From Rhizobiaceae bacterium (GTDB lineage Bacteria; Pseudomonadota; Alphaproteobacteria; Rhizobiales; Rhizobiaceae): 64,000 nt of DNA. This document shows, in pieces, positions 54,543 through 64,000 of the stretch. The translations under genes were made by a program, and so were the position numbers. How positions within the stretch are numbered: position 1 is the stretch's first letter; each line of letters opens with the position of its first letter. Where the stretch lies: positions 1 through 64,000 of the forward strand of contig JAHBYV010000014.1 of the NCBI GenBank assembly GCA_019635795.1, given 5' to 3'. The notes under the pieces were generated by a model that was not told where the DNA came from, did no database searches, and saw only the letters and a list, made by a program, of their open reading frames with translations.

Positions 54543-57455
54543 ATGGTCGTTACGCCGAATATTCATGTCACGGGCAACGCATCCGCTGGGTCGCAATCCA
54601 GCAATTTTATTATCCAGGGATCGCCGAACGACGTCTCCAACTATGCGTTGAATGGAAATGACCTCGTAATAACGATGAAGGCGGGAGAAACGCATACAAT
54701 TCGTAACTTCGCATTGAACGGCATCGACCACCACCATCTGGTCTTCGAGGACGGACAGCAAAGCAAGATGATTGATCTGCACACTGCGGCGGTAGGGACC
54801 GGCGACGGAATATTGGACGGTCTTATCATTGCAAGACTGTTTGAAACAAATCCCTCTGCGGCTGCGTTGATTGGCATACTCGGCGCCGCAGCAGTGGTAG
54901 GTGTAGTAGCCTCCGGTGGTAAGGACGACAATTCCTCTACGCCGACTAATCCCACAGATCCAACAGACCCAACAGACCCAACCGATCCGACTGATAATAT
55001 TGATAAAACCGCACCAGCGGCGCCATCTGTCCTGTCCTTGGGCCCTGATACAGGTATTGTAACAAACGACCAGATCACAAAGGAAAATCAGCTCAAGTTC
55101 ACAGGCATCGCGGAATCTGGTTCGGTAGTCAAATTACTGATTGATAGGAAAACGGTTGGCTCCACCACAGTGGACAAGCAAGGCCTTTGGACGTTTGACC
55201 ACAGCAAAGTCAAATTATCTGACGGTACACATGTGTTGACCGCGACAGCGACAGACAAGGCAGGCAACACCTCTTCAGTTTCCAGAGACTTTTCCTTCGA
55301 AGTAGACACAACATCGCCCATCGCCCCAACTGCATTTGCGGCCGACCACTCCGGCACTCCAATTGCCAGTAACACCACCGAAGAACACAAACTGATCTTC
55401 AGCGGCGAAGCAGAAGCAGGCTCGACTGTCCGAATTTTTCTCGGGACTCCCATGATCGGCACCGTAACTGCTGACGCTACGGGAAAGTGGAGTTTTGATT
55501 ATACGAACACAGAGCTGTCTCTTGGAAGTTACAGGCTCGTTGCCTATGTCATGGACAAGGCTGGCAATACCTCCCCTGTCGCAAATTACGCGTTCCAGGT
55601 GGTCTCAAAGCCTCTCGAACTTGCGATCACAGGTAGCGGCGAAAGCGGTGTAATCACTTTCTCATTCAGCAAGGATATCGACGCCTCAACTTTTGCCGAG
55701 TCCGATATCAGGGTTGCCAATGGTGCTTTGACGACGGGCAGTCTGACGCGCATAGACGCGCGCACATTCACGGCGACCGTAACATCTGATCTCAATGAAC
55801 TTCACAGCAATATCGCAGTAACCGTTGACGCGGGTAAAGTCTCAAGCATTGAAGGCACACTCAATGCAGCAGCGAAAAATATCACTGACTTATCAGATCT
55901 GTTCAGCACCGGTTCGACACTCGTAGGAGACATAACCGGATGGGATACCTCCCATGCGGTTGCGGCAATGAGGACATTCGAGGCTTCGTCCTTTAATCAG
56001 GACATTGGCAATTGGGATGTGTCGTCCGTCACTGATATGAATTATATGTTCAGCAGATCACCATTCAATCAAGACATAGGGGACTGGAACGTCAGCTCCG
56101 TCAAAAACATGAATGGTACGTTTTCTAACGCGACCTCATTCAACCAGGATATTGGACGCTGGAATACCAGTGCAGTCACTAACACGGTGGCAATGTTCTT
56201 TGGTGCCACATCATTCAATCAAAATATTGGAAACTGGGATGTGGGATCTGTTTGGACATTTCACAGCATGTTTAACGGCGCAACTTCGTTCAATCAAGAC
56301 ATTGGAAACTGGGACGTCGGTTCTTCAATATCCTTCGCCCAGATGTTCGACGATGCCACCGTATTTAATCAGGATATCGGGAGGTGGAATACAAGCGCGG
56401 CAACATCACTGGAAAGGATGTTTAAGGGTGCAGTCGCCTTCAATCAGGATTTGGATAGCTGGGACGTCAGTTCTGTTGAGTCAATGAGATATTCATTCAA
56501 CAATGCCAAGGCATTCAATGGAGATGTAAGTACCTGGGACACCAGCTCTGTTAAAGACATGATTGGAGTATTCCAGGGAGCAGAGGCATTTAGCGGCGAC
56601 GTGAGTAGCTGGAACGTTAGCTCTGTTGATAACATGTACTATATGTTCGCCTCGGCAACCCACTTTAACAATGACATCAGCAGCTGGAAAACCCATAATG
56701 TTACAAGTATGGAAGGCATGTTTTTTGGTGCCAGCGCCTTCAATCAGAATCTCGGCGATTGGGACATTTCATTGCTGACAAACGCGGACGATATGTTCCG
56801 TGACAGCGGTATGTCAGTCGCTAATATGGACTTGACGATTCGTGGCTGGGCAAAGCTGGATAGAACAATAGGCGAGAACGCAATTAATTCCGGGGTAAAG
56901 CTGACGATGGCGACTTATTCAGATGCCACCGCGGTACAATATCTGAAAGATCGGTACAGCTGGAATATCATTGGTACAGTTGCATCGGGCGTATACGTCG
57001 GTTCGAATACCGCGAACGACGTGGAAGACAGAGGTGCCTCTACGGCGAGCGAAGTCATGCATGGCCTTGACGGGTACGACACCTTGACCGGCGGATCAGG
57101 CAATGACTGGATTGTCGGCGGCGAAGGAAGCGACACGCTTAAGGGCGGGGCCGGCCGCGACACATTCCACTATGGATTCCCGAATGCCGGAAATGATGTA
57201 ATCACCGATTTTGCTGTCGGTGCGGGCGGCGACATTATTCACCTCTCCGACCTGCTGATTGGATATGAACCCGGCGTCGACGATTTGTCAGCGTATATAA
57301 CGGTCTCGCAATTGGGTGCCAATGCCGTGCTCCACATCGAACATGATGCAAGATCCGCAACAACACAAATTGTGACTATTGAATTGCAGGGTATTAGCTA
57401 TACCCCGACCTTGCTGGATGACTTGATTGCCAATGGCAATATCGTTCTAACCTGA
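54543..57455 (+). CDS. Secreted RTX adhesin with BapA prefix, Ig-like domains and DUF285 repeats
   Basis: A 970-residue mosaic surface protein. Domains: BapA-like prefix (about 1-100); hydrophobic Ala/Gly/Val segment (about 110-128); Thr-Asp-Pro tandem linker (about 137-155); two bacterial Ig-like domains (about 160-345), each ending with a DKAGNTS string; a third Ig/cadherin-like domain (about 355-445); DUF285/BspA-like repeats (about 450-770); and a C-terminal region with RTX-like nonapeptides ([17 protein letters not shown] near 849) and a type I secretion tail ending NGNIVLT. The DUF285 array carries its usual end cap (GWAKLD, then a [10 protein letters not shown] motif). It should be exported by the divergent ABC/HlyD pair. 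A role in adhesion or biofilm is inferred. Confidence 0.9.
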   Translation: MVVTPNIHVTGNASAGSQSSNFIIQGSPNDVSNYALNGNDLVITMKAGETHTIRNFALNGIDHHHLVFEDGQQSKMIDLHTAAVGTGDGILDGLIIARLFETNPSAAALIGILGAAAVVGVVASGGKDDNSSTPTNPTDPTDPTDPTDPTDNIDKTAPAAPSVLSLGPDTGIVTNDQITKENQLKFTGIAESGSVVKLLIDRKTVGSTTVDKQGLWTFDHSKVKLSDGTHVLTATATDKAGNTSSVSRDFSFEVDTTSPIAPTAFAADHSGTPIASNTTEEHKLIFSGEAEAGSTVRIFLGTPMIGTVTADATGKWSFDYTNTELSLGSYRLVAYVMDKAGNTSPVANYAFQVVSKPLELAITGSGESGVITFSFSKDIDASTFAESDIRVANGALTTGSLTRIDARTFTATVTSDLNELHSNIAVTVDAGKVSSIEGTLNAAAKNITDLSDLFSTGSTLVGDITGWDTSHAVAAMRTFEASSFNQDIGNWDVSSVTDMNYMFSRSPFNQDIGDWNVSSVKNMNGTFSNATSFNQDIGRWNTSAVTNTVAMFFGATSFNQNIGNWDVGSVWTFHSMFNGATSFNQDIGNWDVGSSISFAQMFDDATVFNQDIGRWNTSAATSLERMFKGAVAFNQDLDSWDVSSVESMRYSFNNAKAFNGDVSTWDTSSVKDMIGVFQGAEAFSGDVSSWNVSSVDNMYYMFASATHFNNDISSWKTHNVTSMEGMFFGASAFNQNLGDWDISLLTNADDMFRDSGMSVANMDLTIRGWAKLDRTIGENAINSGVKLTMATYSDATAVQYLKDRYSWNIIGTVASGVYVGSNTANDVEDRGASTASEVMHGLDGYDTLTGGSGNDWIVGGEGSDTLKGGAGRDTFHYGFPNAGNDVITDFAVGAGGDIIHLSDLLIGYEPGVDDLSAYITVSQLGANAVLHIEHDARSATTQIVTIELQGISYTPTLLDDLIANGNIVLT
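54945..54994 (+). repeat. Thr-Asp-Pro tandem linker repeat
   Basis: Five tandem copies of a 9-base unit encode a repeated Thr-Asp-Pro. Near-identical copies (for example acagaccca twice) suggest recent slippage, so the linker length may vary between strains. Confidence 0.7.
55992..56810 (+). repeat. Array of about eleven 75-base DUF285 repeats
   Basis: Units start at 55992, 56064, 56139, 56214, 56289, 56364, 56439, 56514, 56589, 56664 and 56739. Each encodes a 25-residue motif of the form [16 protein letters not shown] plus nine less conserved residues ending MFxxATS. The first unit is one residue shorter. The spacing is otherwise exact. This is the coding form of the DUF285 (PARCEL-type) element. 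Confidence 0.9.
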
Positions 57456-57533
57456 CGTCGATGGAGCCTGATAGCTTCAAGCTATACAAATCAAGACCTG
57501 CCAATGCCGGAGCATTTCACGAGTTAGATCAAC

Positions 57534-58196
57534 CTATGCTCTTGCGAGCATATCCGGTAAACTGCGCATGTCGCTAAATATCAGGTCAGGACCGAGCGCG
57601 GCAAGCGCACTTGCCAGCCCGGCAGGTACGGCGTGGCCGCCTCCTGTGAATCCAAACACCCGCATTTGCGCAGCCTGTGCCGCCATTACTCCTGCGGGAC
57701 TGTCTTCGATTACAAGGCAGCGCTCAGGATCTACACCCATCTTAAGCGCCGCATGAAAAAACAAGTCCGGTGCCGGTTTGCCATTGCTGACCATTGTTGC
57801 GCTGAATATATTTGGCTCCAGATACTCGGTTAGTCCGGTAACACCAAGACTCAGCCTGATCCGTTCGGGCGTGCTGGAAGAAGCTACGCATACTGGCATT
57901 TCGAGCCGCCCCAAAGCGGCAGCTATGCCAGGAATTGGCTTCAACTCACTGGTGAGACGCGCACGCATATTCCGCCGCACGAATTCCAGATGCTCGTCTG
58001 TCATTGCTATACCGTACTCGTCATTGAGCACGGAACGCATTGAGGCCATGCTACGACCCAGAAACCGCTGATAAACAGTCGCCTGATCTATTGGAATTGC
58101 ATACTCCACAAACAGGTCGCAAAGAACGGACGTTGAAATTGGCTCGCTATCGACGAGCACACCGTCACAATCGAAGATAATGAGGTCAGGTTTCAC
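57534..58196 (-). CDS. HAD-family sugar phosphatase/phosphoglucomutase-like
   Basis: A 220-residue HAD hydrolase. Nucleophile motif FDCDGVLVDSEPI at residues 8-20, SSSTPERI near 105, KPAPDLF near 140 and EDSPAGVMAA near 163 match the beta-phosphoglucomutase/sugar-phosphatase subgroup. Polyol- or hexitol-phosphates are common substrates of such proteins. It converges with the adhesin gene and is divergent from the inositol-type ABC operon, with a 439-base gap. Whether it belongs to that pathway is unclear. Confidence 0.87.
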   Translation of the reverse strand: MKPDLIIFDCDGVLVDSEPISTSVLCDLFVEYAIPIDQATVYQRFLGRSMASMRSVLNDEYGIAMTDEHLEFVRRNMRARLTSELKPIPGIAAALGRLEMPVCVASSSTPERIRLSLGVTGLTEYLEPNIFSATMVSNGKPAPDLFFHAALKMGVDPERCLVIEDSPAGVMAAQAAQMRVFGFTGGGHAVPAGLASALAALGPDLIFSDMRSLPDMLARA

Positions 58197-58635
58197 GGTG
58201 TTTCAGCAGCGCGAGAGGTGATTAGCGATCGTCGAGTTAGTGCGCATTCTCCAAAGCGATTCCAGCGCACTTGGAAAGCTGAACCGTAAGATTTCCGAGC
58301 GGCCAGCAGCACCGTGGGCATCCTTCATGTCATTCCAGACAGCAGATTTTTCGTGCGCTGTTCCTGCCGATTGCATCATGCGTTTCCAGTTCTGATCGTT
58401 CGGCTAGGTTAATCTACCGCAGCATGCCGTACCGTAGCAGTACCGCTAGTCCAACGCGCATTCCAGCACTAATCGCTTTTACTCCGGGTTGTCCGTCGGC
58501 GTTGGATGCGCTGGCGGTCAGATTGCTCATAGAATGGAAACTGTGGACTTGACGGGTGGAACAGAAAATGGAATAGATATTCTATTGGACATGTTTTTGG
58601 CAGACACGTTCCGTCTTTCTAGGGAGGAATTCATT
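58197..58635. other. Upstream region of the inositol-type ABC operon
   Basis: No gene is seen. An 8-bp inverted repeat (TCCAACGC at 58450-58457 and GCGTTGGA at 58499-58506) lies upstream of a TTGACG box at 58549-58554 and the IolR-type palindrome at 58570-58583. GGGAGGAA lies 7 bases before the ATG at 58636. Confidence 0.5.
58570..58583. promoter_or_regulatory. IolR-type operator upstream of ABC-idhA operon
   Basis: GGAATAGATATTCT matches GGAA-N6-TTCC with one mismatch and differs from the iolC site at 3150 at only two positions. It sits where the -10 region would be, after the TTGACG at 58549, and 53 bases before the binding-protein start. Confidence 0.65.
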
Positions 58636-59589
58636 ATGGCAAGTCTGGTGAGGAATCTGCTGACGGCATTCGCCGTTGCAGTACCTGTTATGTTGAGTGT
58701 CGCGCCTGCTGCTAATGCACAGGGCGAGCGCTTTGTATTTGTGAGCCACGCGCCTGACACGGATTCGTGGTGGAATGTTATTAAGAACGCCCTGAAAAAT
58801 GCGGCTAGCGAAACCGGCACAACTGTCGAATATCGCAACCCGCCGACCGGCGACATTGCGGATATGGCGCGCATCATCGAACAGAGCGCTGCAACCAATC
58901 CAGACGGCATCATCACCACCATAGCTGATTTCGATGTGCTAAAGACGTCGATTGAGCAAGCTATTGCGAAGGGAATTCCAGTCATAACGGTGAACTCCGG
59001 CACGGCGGAGCAGTCCAAGGAACTTGGTGCCCTGATGCATATCGGGCAGCCTGAATATGACGCTGGTAAAGGGGCGGGCGAGCGCGCAAAAGCCGCCGGC
59101 GTGACAGACTTCGTATGCGTCAATCACTATATCACCAACGCCGCTTCGGTTGAGCGGTGCCAGGGTTATGCAGATGCTCTTGGAGTTGCGCTGGGCGATC
59201 ATATGGTCGACTCCAGCCAGGACCCGACGCAGGTCTACAACAAGGTGAAGGCGTATCTCACGGCCAATTCCGGGACCAACGGCATTATCACGCTTGGACC
59301 AAATTCGGCCGAACCTACTATCAAGCTTTTGCGCGATATGGGCGAAACTTCGAAATATAATTTCATAACCTTCGATCTTTCGTCGGACATTTCGCAAGGC
59401 ATCAAGGATGGGTTCGTGGAATCCGCTATCGATCAGCAGCCATATCTGCAGGGCTACCTGCCAGTGGTTCTGCTCACGCAGTACAAGCGTTACGGCGTCA
59501 TGCCAGCCAATAATGTGAATACCGGTCCCGGCTTCGTGACCAAAGACAATATTGAAATGGTCGAAAAGTTGGCGGGCGAATACCGCTAA
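58636..59589 (+). CDS. Sugar/inositol ABC transporter substrate-binding protein (RbsB type)
   Basis: A 317-residue periplasmic binding protein of the ribose/galactose (CUT2) class. The signal peptide covers about residues 1-28 (cleavage after ANA). The mature part begins RFVFVSHAPDTDSWW, and IIEQSAATNPDGIITTIADFD near 72 is typical of this class. GGGAGGAA precedes the ATG at 58636; an upstream in-frame extension lacks a signal peptide. It heads an operon ending in myo-inositol 2-dehydrogenase and is preceded by an IolR-type site, so inositol is the likely ligand, although fructose/ribose-type sugars cannot be excluded. Confidence 0.85.
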   Translation: MASLVRNLLTAFAVAVPVMLSVAPAANAQGERFVFVSHAPDTDSWWNVIKNALKNAASETGTTVEYRNPPTGDIADMARIIEQSAATNPDGIITTIADFDVLKTSIEQAIAKGIPVITVNSGTAEQSKELGALMHIGQPEYDAGKGAGERAKAAGVTDFVCVNHYITNAASVERCQGYADALGVALGDHMVDSSQDPTQVYNKVKAYLTANSGTNGIITLGPNSAEPTIKLLRDMGETSKYNFITFDLSSDISQGIKDGFVESAIDQQPYLQGYLPVVLLTQYKRYGVMPANNVNTGPGFVTKDNIEMVEKLAGEYR

Positions 59590-59667
59590 CTTTCCGGGCG
59601 CCCGGCTTGGCGGGAAGCTGGGCGCATTCCGGATAAAAGTCAGAGCCTAGCTATAGGGGAGTTCGTG

Positions 59668-60789
59668 ATGGCGGACAGTGGAACAGCCGTGCCTGCTGCA
59701 CGGTCGAGTGACGAACGTTTGCGTAAGCAATCCTTGCTTCGCGGTATGTTGTCCAGACCCGAGCTTGGCGCAATTGCCGGCACTATTCTGGTGTTCCTGT
59801 TCTTTGCGATCACCGCACGCGGAACAGGTATGTTTGCCGCAGACGGGATCATGAACTGGGTCACGGTTACGGGCCAGCTCACCATTATTGCAACCGGGGC
59901 GGCCCTGCTGATGATCGGGGGTGAGTTCGACCTTTCGGTGGGTTCCATGATCGGATTTGCCGGCATGATGATCGCCATTCCGACCGTGTATTTTGGCATC
60001 CCCATCGAACTGAGCGTGCTATTCGCCTTTTGCGGCGCACTTCTGATCGGATTCCTGAATGGCACGATAGTCGTTCGCACGCGCCTGCCTTCGTTTATCG
60101 TAACACTCGCATCGCTTTACATTTTGCGCGGCATGACAATTGCGCTTTCCATTCTGTTCGCAAATCGAACCATCGTCAGCGGCGTGAAAAATCATGCTGA
60201 CGGCTCGATTGTAAGCTGGCTTTTTGCCGGGAAGGCATTTCGTGGATTTTTCGTGTGGCTTGCCGACATCGGCATGATCGGAACGCTCCCAAATGGCCAG
60301 CCAGCCGTTCAAGGGGTTCCCGCTGTCGTGTTGTGGGCGCTTGCAATTGCCCTGACCGGACATATCATTCTGACACGTACCCGGTTCGGAAACTGGATCT
60401 TTGCATCCGGAGGCGACGCCAACGCGGCTCGTAATGTTGGTGTACCGGTTGCCCGGGTAAAGATCACCCTGTTTATGGTCACCGCATTTTGCGCCACCGT
60501 GTACGCGACCTGCCAGGTGATGGAATTCGGCTCGGCCGCAGCAGACCGCGGCGTGCTTAAGGAATTTGAAGCCATCATTGCTGCGGTTATCGGCGGCTGC
60601 TTGCTGACGGGCGGCTATGGTTCCGTAATCGGTGCATTCTTCGGCGCACTTATCTTTGGTGTGGTCCAGATGGGCATCCTGTTTACCGGCGCGCCGAATG
60701 ATTGGTTTCAGGTATTCCTTGGTTTGATGCTTCTGACTGCGGTGCTGTTCAACAGTGTCATCCGCCGCCGTGCAACCGGCGAACGTTGA
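59668..60789 (+). CDS. Sugar/inositol ABC transporter permease (RbsC type)
   Basis: A 373-residue inner-membrane protein with about ten hydrophobic segments. [14 protein letters not shown] near residue 90 and [12 protein letters not shown] near 255 are typical of the RbsC/FrcC family. AGGGGAG lies 6 bases before the ATG at 59668; a GTG one codon earlier is possible. It follows the binding protein after 78 bases. Confidence 0.92.
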   Translation: MADSGTAVPAARSSDERLRKQSLLRGMLSRPELGAIAGTILVFLFFAITARGTGMFAADGIMNWVTVTGQLTIIATGAALLMIGGEFDLSVGSMIGFAGMMIAIPTVYFGIPIELSVLFAFCGALLIGFLNGTIVVRTRLPSFIVTLASLYILRGMTIALSILFANRTIVSGVKNHADGSIVSWLFAGKAFRGFFVWLADIGMIGTLPNGQPAVQGVPAVVLWALAIALTGHIILTRTRFGNWIFASGGDANAARNVGVPVARVKITLFMVTAFCATVYATCQVMEFGSAAADRGVLKEFEAIIAAVIGGCLLTGGYGSVIGAFFGALIFGVVQMGILFTGAPNDWFQVFLGLMLLTAVLFNSVIRRRATGER

Positions 60790-60803
60790 GAGGAGAAGCG
60801 AAT

Positions 60804-61613
60804 ATGTCACTCAACTCATCCTCTTCAACGAATACAGCAACACCCATCATTGAGGTACGCAACCTTGTGAAGCATTTCGGCCCGGTTGTTGCGCTGGCGG
60901 GCGTGTCGATGAAGGTGCGTCCAGGTGAGGTTCTATGCCTTCTTGGCGACAATGGCGCGGGCAAATCGACGCTTATCAAAACACTGTCCGGCGTACACAA
61001 GCCGAACGGAGGTGAATTCCTCGTGGACGGCAAACCCGTCACCTTCCAGACGCCACGGGACGCCCTGGATGCCGGGATCGCAACGGTTTATCAGGATCTC
61101 GCAATGGTTCCGCTCATGTCCATTGCGCGCAACTTCTTCATGGGCCGGGAGCCTGTGCGACGGTTCGGCCCCCTGAAATTCATGGACCTTGGTTTTGCTG
61201 AGGATGTAGCAAGGCAGGAGATGCGCAAGATCGGCATCGACCTGCGCGACCCAGCCCAGGCTGTTGGGACACTGTCGGGTGGTGAGCGTCAATGCGTTGC
61301 AATTGCCCGCGCGGTTTATTTCGGCGCGAAGGTGCTGATCCTCGACGAACCCACCTCGGCGCTTGGGGTTGCTCAAACATCGATGGTGCTGAAATATGTA
61401 AACCTCGTTCGTGCACGCGGATTGGGGGTGATCTTCATCACCCACAATGTTCGCCATGCCTTTGCTGTCGGCAATTCGTTCACTGTTCTGAACCGTGGTC
61501 GCACGCTGGGAACATATGAAAAATCCGACATTGGAATTGAAGAATTGCAGAACCTGATGGCCGGGGACAAGGAATTGCAATCGCTTTCCGAAGAACTTGG
61601 CGGCATGGTGTGA
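60804..61613 (+). CDS. Sugar/inositol ABC transporter ATP-binding protein (FrcA-like)
   Basis: A 269-residue single-domain ATPase with Walker [10 protein letters not shown] near residue 50, signature LSGGERQ near 155, Walker [12 protein letters not shown] near 178 and H-loop ITHN near 211. Unlike RbsA it has one rather than two ATPase domains, as in FrcA. GAGAGGAG precedes the ATG. It lies 14 bases after the permease, and idhA follows after 28 bases. Confidence 0.92.
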   Translation: MSLNSSSSTNTATPIIEVRNLVKHFGPVVALAGVSMKVRPGEVLCLLGDNGAGKSTLIKTLSGVHKPNGGEFLVDGKPVTFQTPRDALDAGIATVYQDLAMVPLMSIARNFFMGREPVRRFGPLKFMDLGFAEDVARQEMRKIGIDLRDPAQAVGTLSGGERQCVAIARAVYFGAKVLILDEPTSALGVAQTSMVLKYVNLVRARGLGVIFITHNVRHAFAVGNSFTVLNRGRTLGTYEKSDIGIEELQNLMAGDKELQSLSEELGGMV

Positions 61614-61641
61614 GCAACGCTGCAAAAATGTGGAGATGTAA

Positions 61642-62631
61642 ATGACGGTGCGTTTTGGCCTGCTCGGGGCGGGCCGGATTGGTAAGGTACATGCAAAGGC
61701 TGTCGCATCTAACCCTGACGCTGTGCTGGTAGCTGTCGCCGACGCGTTTGTATCGGCCGCGGAGGATCTCGCCGCACCCTATGGCGCAGAGGTTCGGTCG
61801 ATCGAGCATATCGAGACGTCCAAAGACATCGACGCGGTAGTGATTTGCACCCCAACCGATACACATGCAGACCTGATTGAACGCTTCGCGCGCGCTGGCA
61901 AGGCAATCTTTTGCGAAAAGCCAATCGACCTTGACGTGAAGCGTGTACGCGAATGCCTGAAGGTCGCGAAGGATGCGGACGCAACGCTGATGGTCGGCTT
62001 CAACCGGCGTTTTGATCCGCACTTTGCTGCTGTTCGCAAGGCCATTGATGAAGGCGCAATCGGTGAAGTGGAGATGGTTACAATAATCTCACGAGACCCG
62101 GGGGCGCCACCGGTTGATTATATCAAGCGCTCGGGTGGCATTTTTCGCGACATGACCATTCACGATTTTGACATGGCGCGCTTCCTGCTGGGCGAAGAGC
62201 CAGTGCGGGTTTCCGCAAATGCCGCTGTTCTGGTTGACAAGGCAATTGGTCAGGCTGGTGATTTCGATAGTGTGAGCGTCATACTTCAAACCGCTTCCGG
62301 CAAGCAGGCAATCATATCGAATTCACGTCGTGCGACTTATGGATATGACCAGCGCATAGAAGTGCACGGGTCCAAGGGGATGGTGGCAGCGGAGAACCAG
62401 CGGCCAGTTTCAATCGAGCTTGCGAATGCGACCGGGTATACACGTCCGCCACTGCATGATTTTTTCATGACGCGCTACACAGAAGCATACGCCAATGAGA
62501 TTGCAGCGTTTATAGATGCTATGACGAAGGGGAAGAAGGCAGAACCTTCTGGCGCTGACGGGCTGGCAGCGCTGGTTCTTGCTGATGCTGCCGTTAAATC
62601 AGTGAAAGAAGGCAGGGCAATCGAACTGTAG
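61642..62631 (+). CDS. iolG: Myo-inositol 2-dehydrogenase
   Basis: A 329-residue Gfo/Idh/MocA enzyme (IdhA/IolG) that oxidises myo-inositol to scyllo-inosose with NAD. The start TVRFGLLGAGRIGKVHAKAV is characteristic of rhizobial IdhA. The conserved CEKPIDLD near residue 92 carries the catalytic Lys, and GGIFRDMTIHDFDMARF near 163 carries the active-site Asp/His. RRATYGYDQR near 230 is also typical. It is last in the ABC operon, giving the first catabolic step; iolE/D/B/C are about 53-58 kb to the left. A stretch of 46 bases separates it from the convergent katG. Confidence 0.93.
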   Translation: MTVRFGLLGAGRIGKVHAKAVASNPDAVLVAVADAFVSAAEDLAAPYGAEVRSIEHIETSKDIDAVVICTPTDTHADLIERFARAGKAIFCEKPIDLDVKRVRECLKVAKDADATLMVGFNRRFDPHFAAVRKAIDEGAIGEVEMVTIISRDPGAPPVDYIKRSGGIFRDMTIHDFDMARFLLGEEPVRVSANAAVLVDKAIGQAGDFDSVSVILQTASGKQAIISNSRRATYGYDQRIEVHGSKGMVAAENQRPVSIELANATGYTRPPLHDFFMTRYTEAYANEIAAFIDAMTKGKKAEPSGADGLAALVLADAAVKSVKEGRAIEL

Positions 62632-62677
62632 TGGATGCAGGCGGCCGATATGCCGCCTGCTCCCATTTCGAGGTTGA

Positions 62678-64000
<1,323 letters not shown>

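Noticed and set aside
55992-56810. CRISPR-like array
   Set aside because: The repeats are contiguous 75-base coding units without spacers, inside one open reading frame.

Overview
The window looks like a chromosomal or megaplasmid segment of an alphaproteobacterium of the order Hyphomicrobiales, probably Brucellaceae (Ochrobactrum/Brucella-like). I infer this from the iolY-iolR-iolCDEB gene order, the IolC-DUF2090 fusion, the FrcBCA-like transporter layout, and the density of Gfo/Idh/MocA dehydrogenases and sugar ABC transporters. No rRNA, tRNA, CRISPR array, insertion sequence or replication origin was recognised.

Region by region. 1-678: the start of a large surface adhesin that runs off the left edge. 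1091-9010: inositol catabolism (iolY, iolR, iolC, iolD, iolE, a small membrane protein, iolB), with IolR-type operators. 9014-15532: an acetone-carboxylase-type operon (acxABC plus a short-chain dehydrogenase) divergent from a LuxR-family regulator. 15551-20426: a pterin-carbinolamine-dehydratase-like gene, rpe, gph, a cytochrome c and a nitrate/sulfonate-type ABC transporter. 20898-36419: a long LacI-controlled catabolic locus (DUF993 protein, Gfo/Idh oxidoreductase, CoA-transferase, enoyl-CoA hydratase, aldehyde dehydrogenase, a complete sugar ABC transporter, two GMC flavoproteins, SDR) whose substrate I cannot name. 36436-39607: a small unknown gene, an XRE regulator and two overlapping AraC regulators in AT-rich DNA. 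40309-49368: a surface polysaccharide cluster with a complete WbpA/B/E/D/I set for UDP-ManNAc(3NAc)A, one glycosyltransferase, a polymerase and a flippase. 49509-57455: a DUF2793 protein, a type I secretion ABC/HlyD pair and a 970-residue secreted protein that combines a BapA-like prefix, Ig-like domains, about eleven DUF285 (BspA-like) repeats and an RTX/type I secretion tail. 57534-62631: a HAD phosphatase, then a ribose-type ABC transporter and myo-inositol 2-dehydrogenase. 62678-64000: the C-terminal part of katG, cut by the right edge.

How the parts fit. The two inositol loci, some 50 kb apart, appear to form one regulon. A GGAA-N6-TTCC-like palindrome occurs before iolY/iolR, before iolC and before the transporter-idhA operon, so uptake, oxidation to inosose and the IolE/D/B/C steps would be induced together. 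The methylmalonate-semialdehyde dehydrogenase (IolA) is not in the window. The polysaccharide, DUF2793 and type I secretion/adhesin genes form a contiguous surface-biogenesis region. The two adhesins share the same N-terminal prefix and may use the same secretion machinery.

The least familiar pieces are the DUF285-repeat adhesin, the 22-36 kb catabolic operon and a structured intergenic stretch near 20.6 kb.
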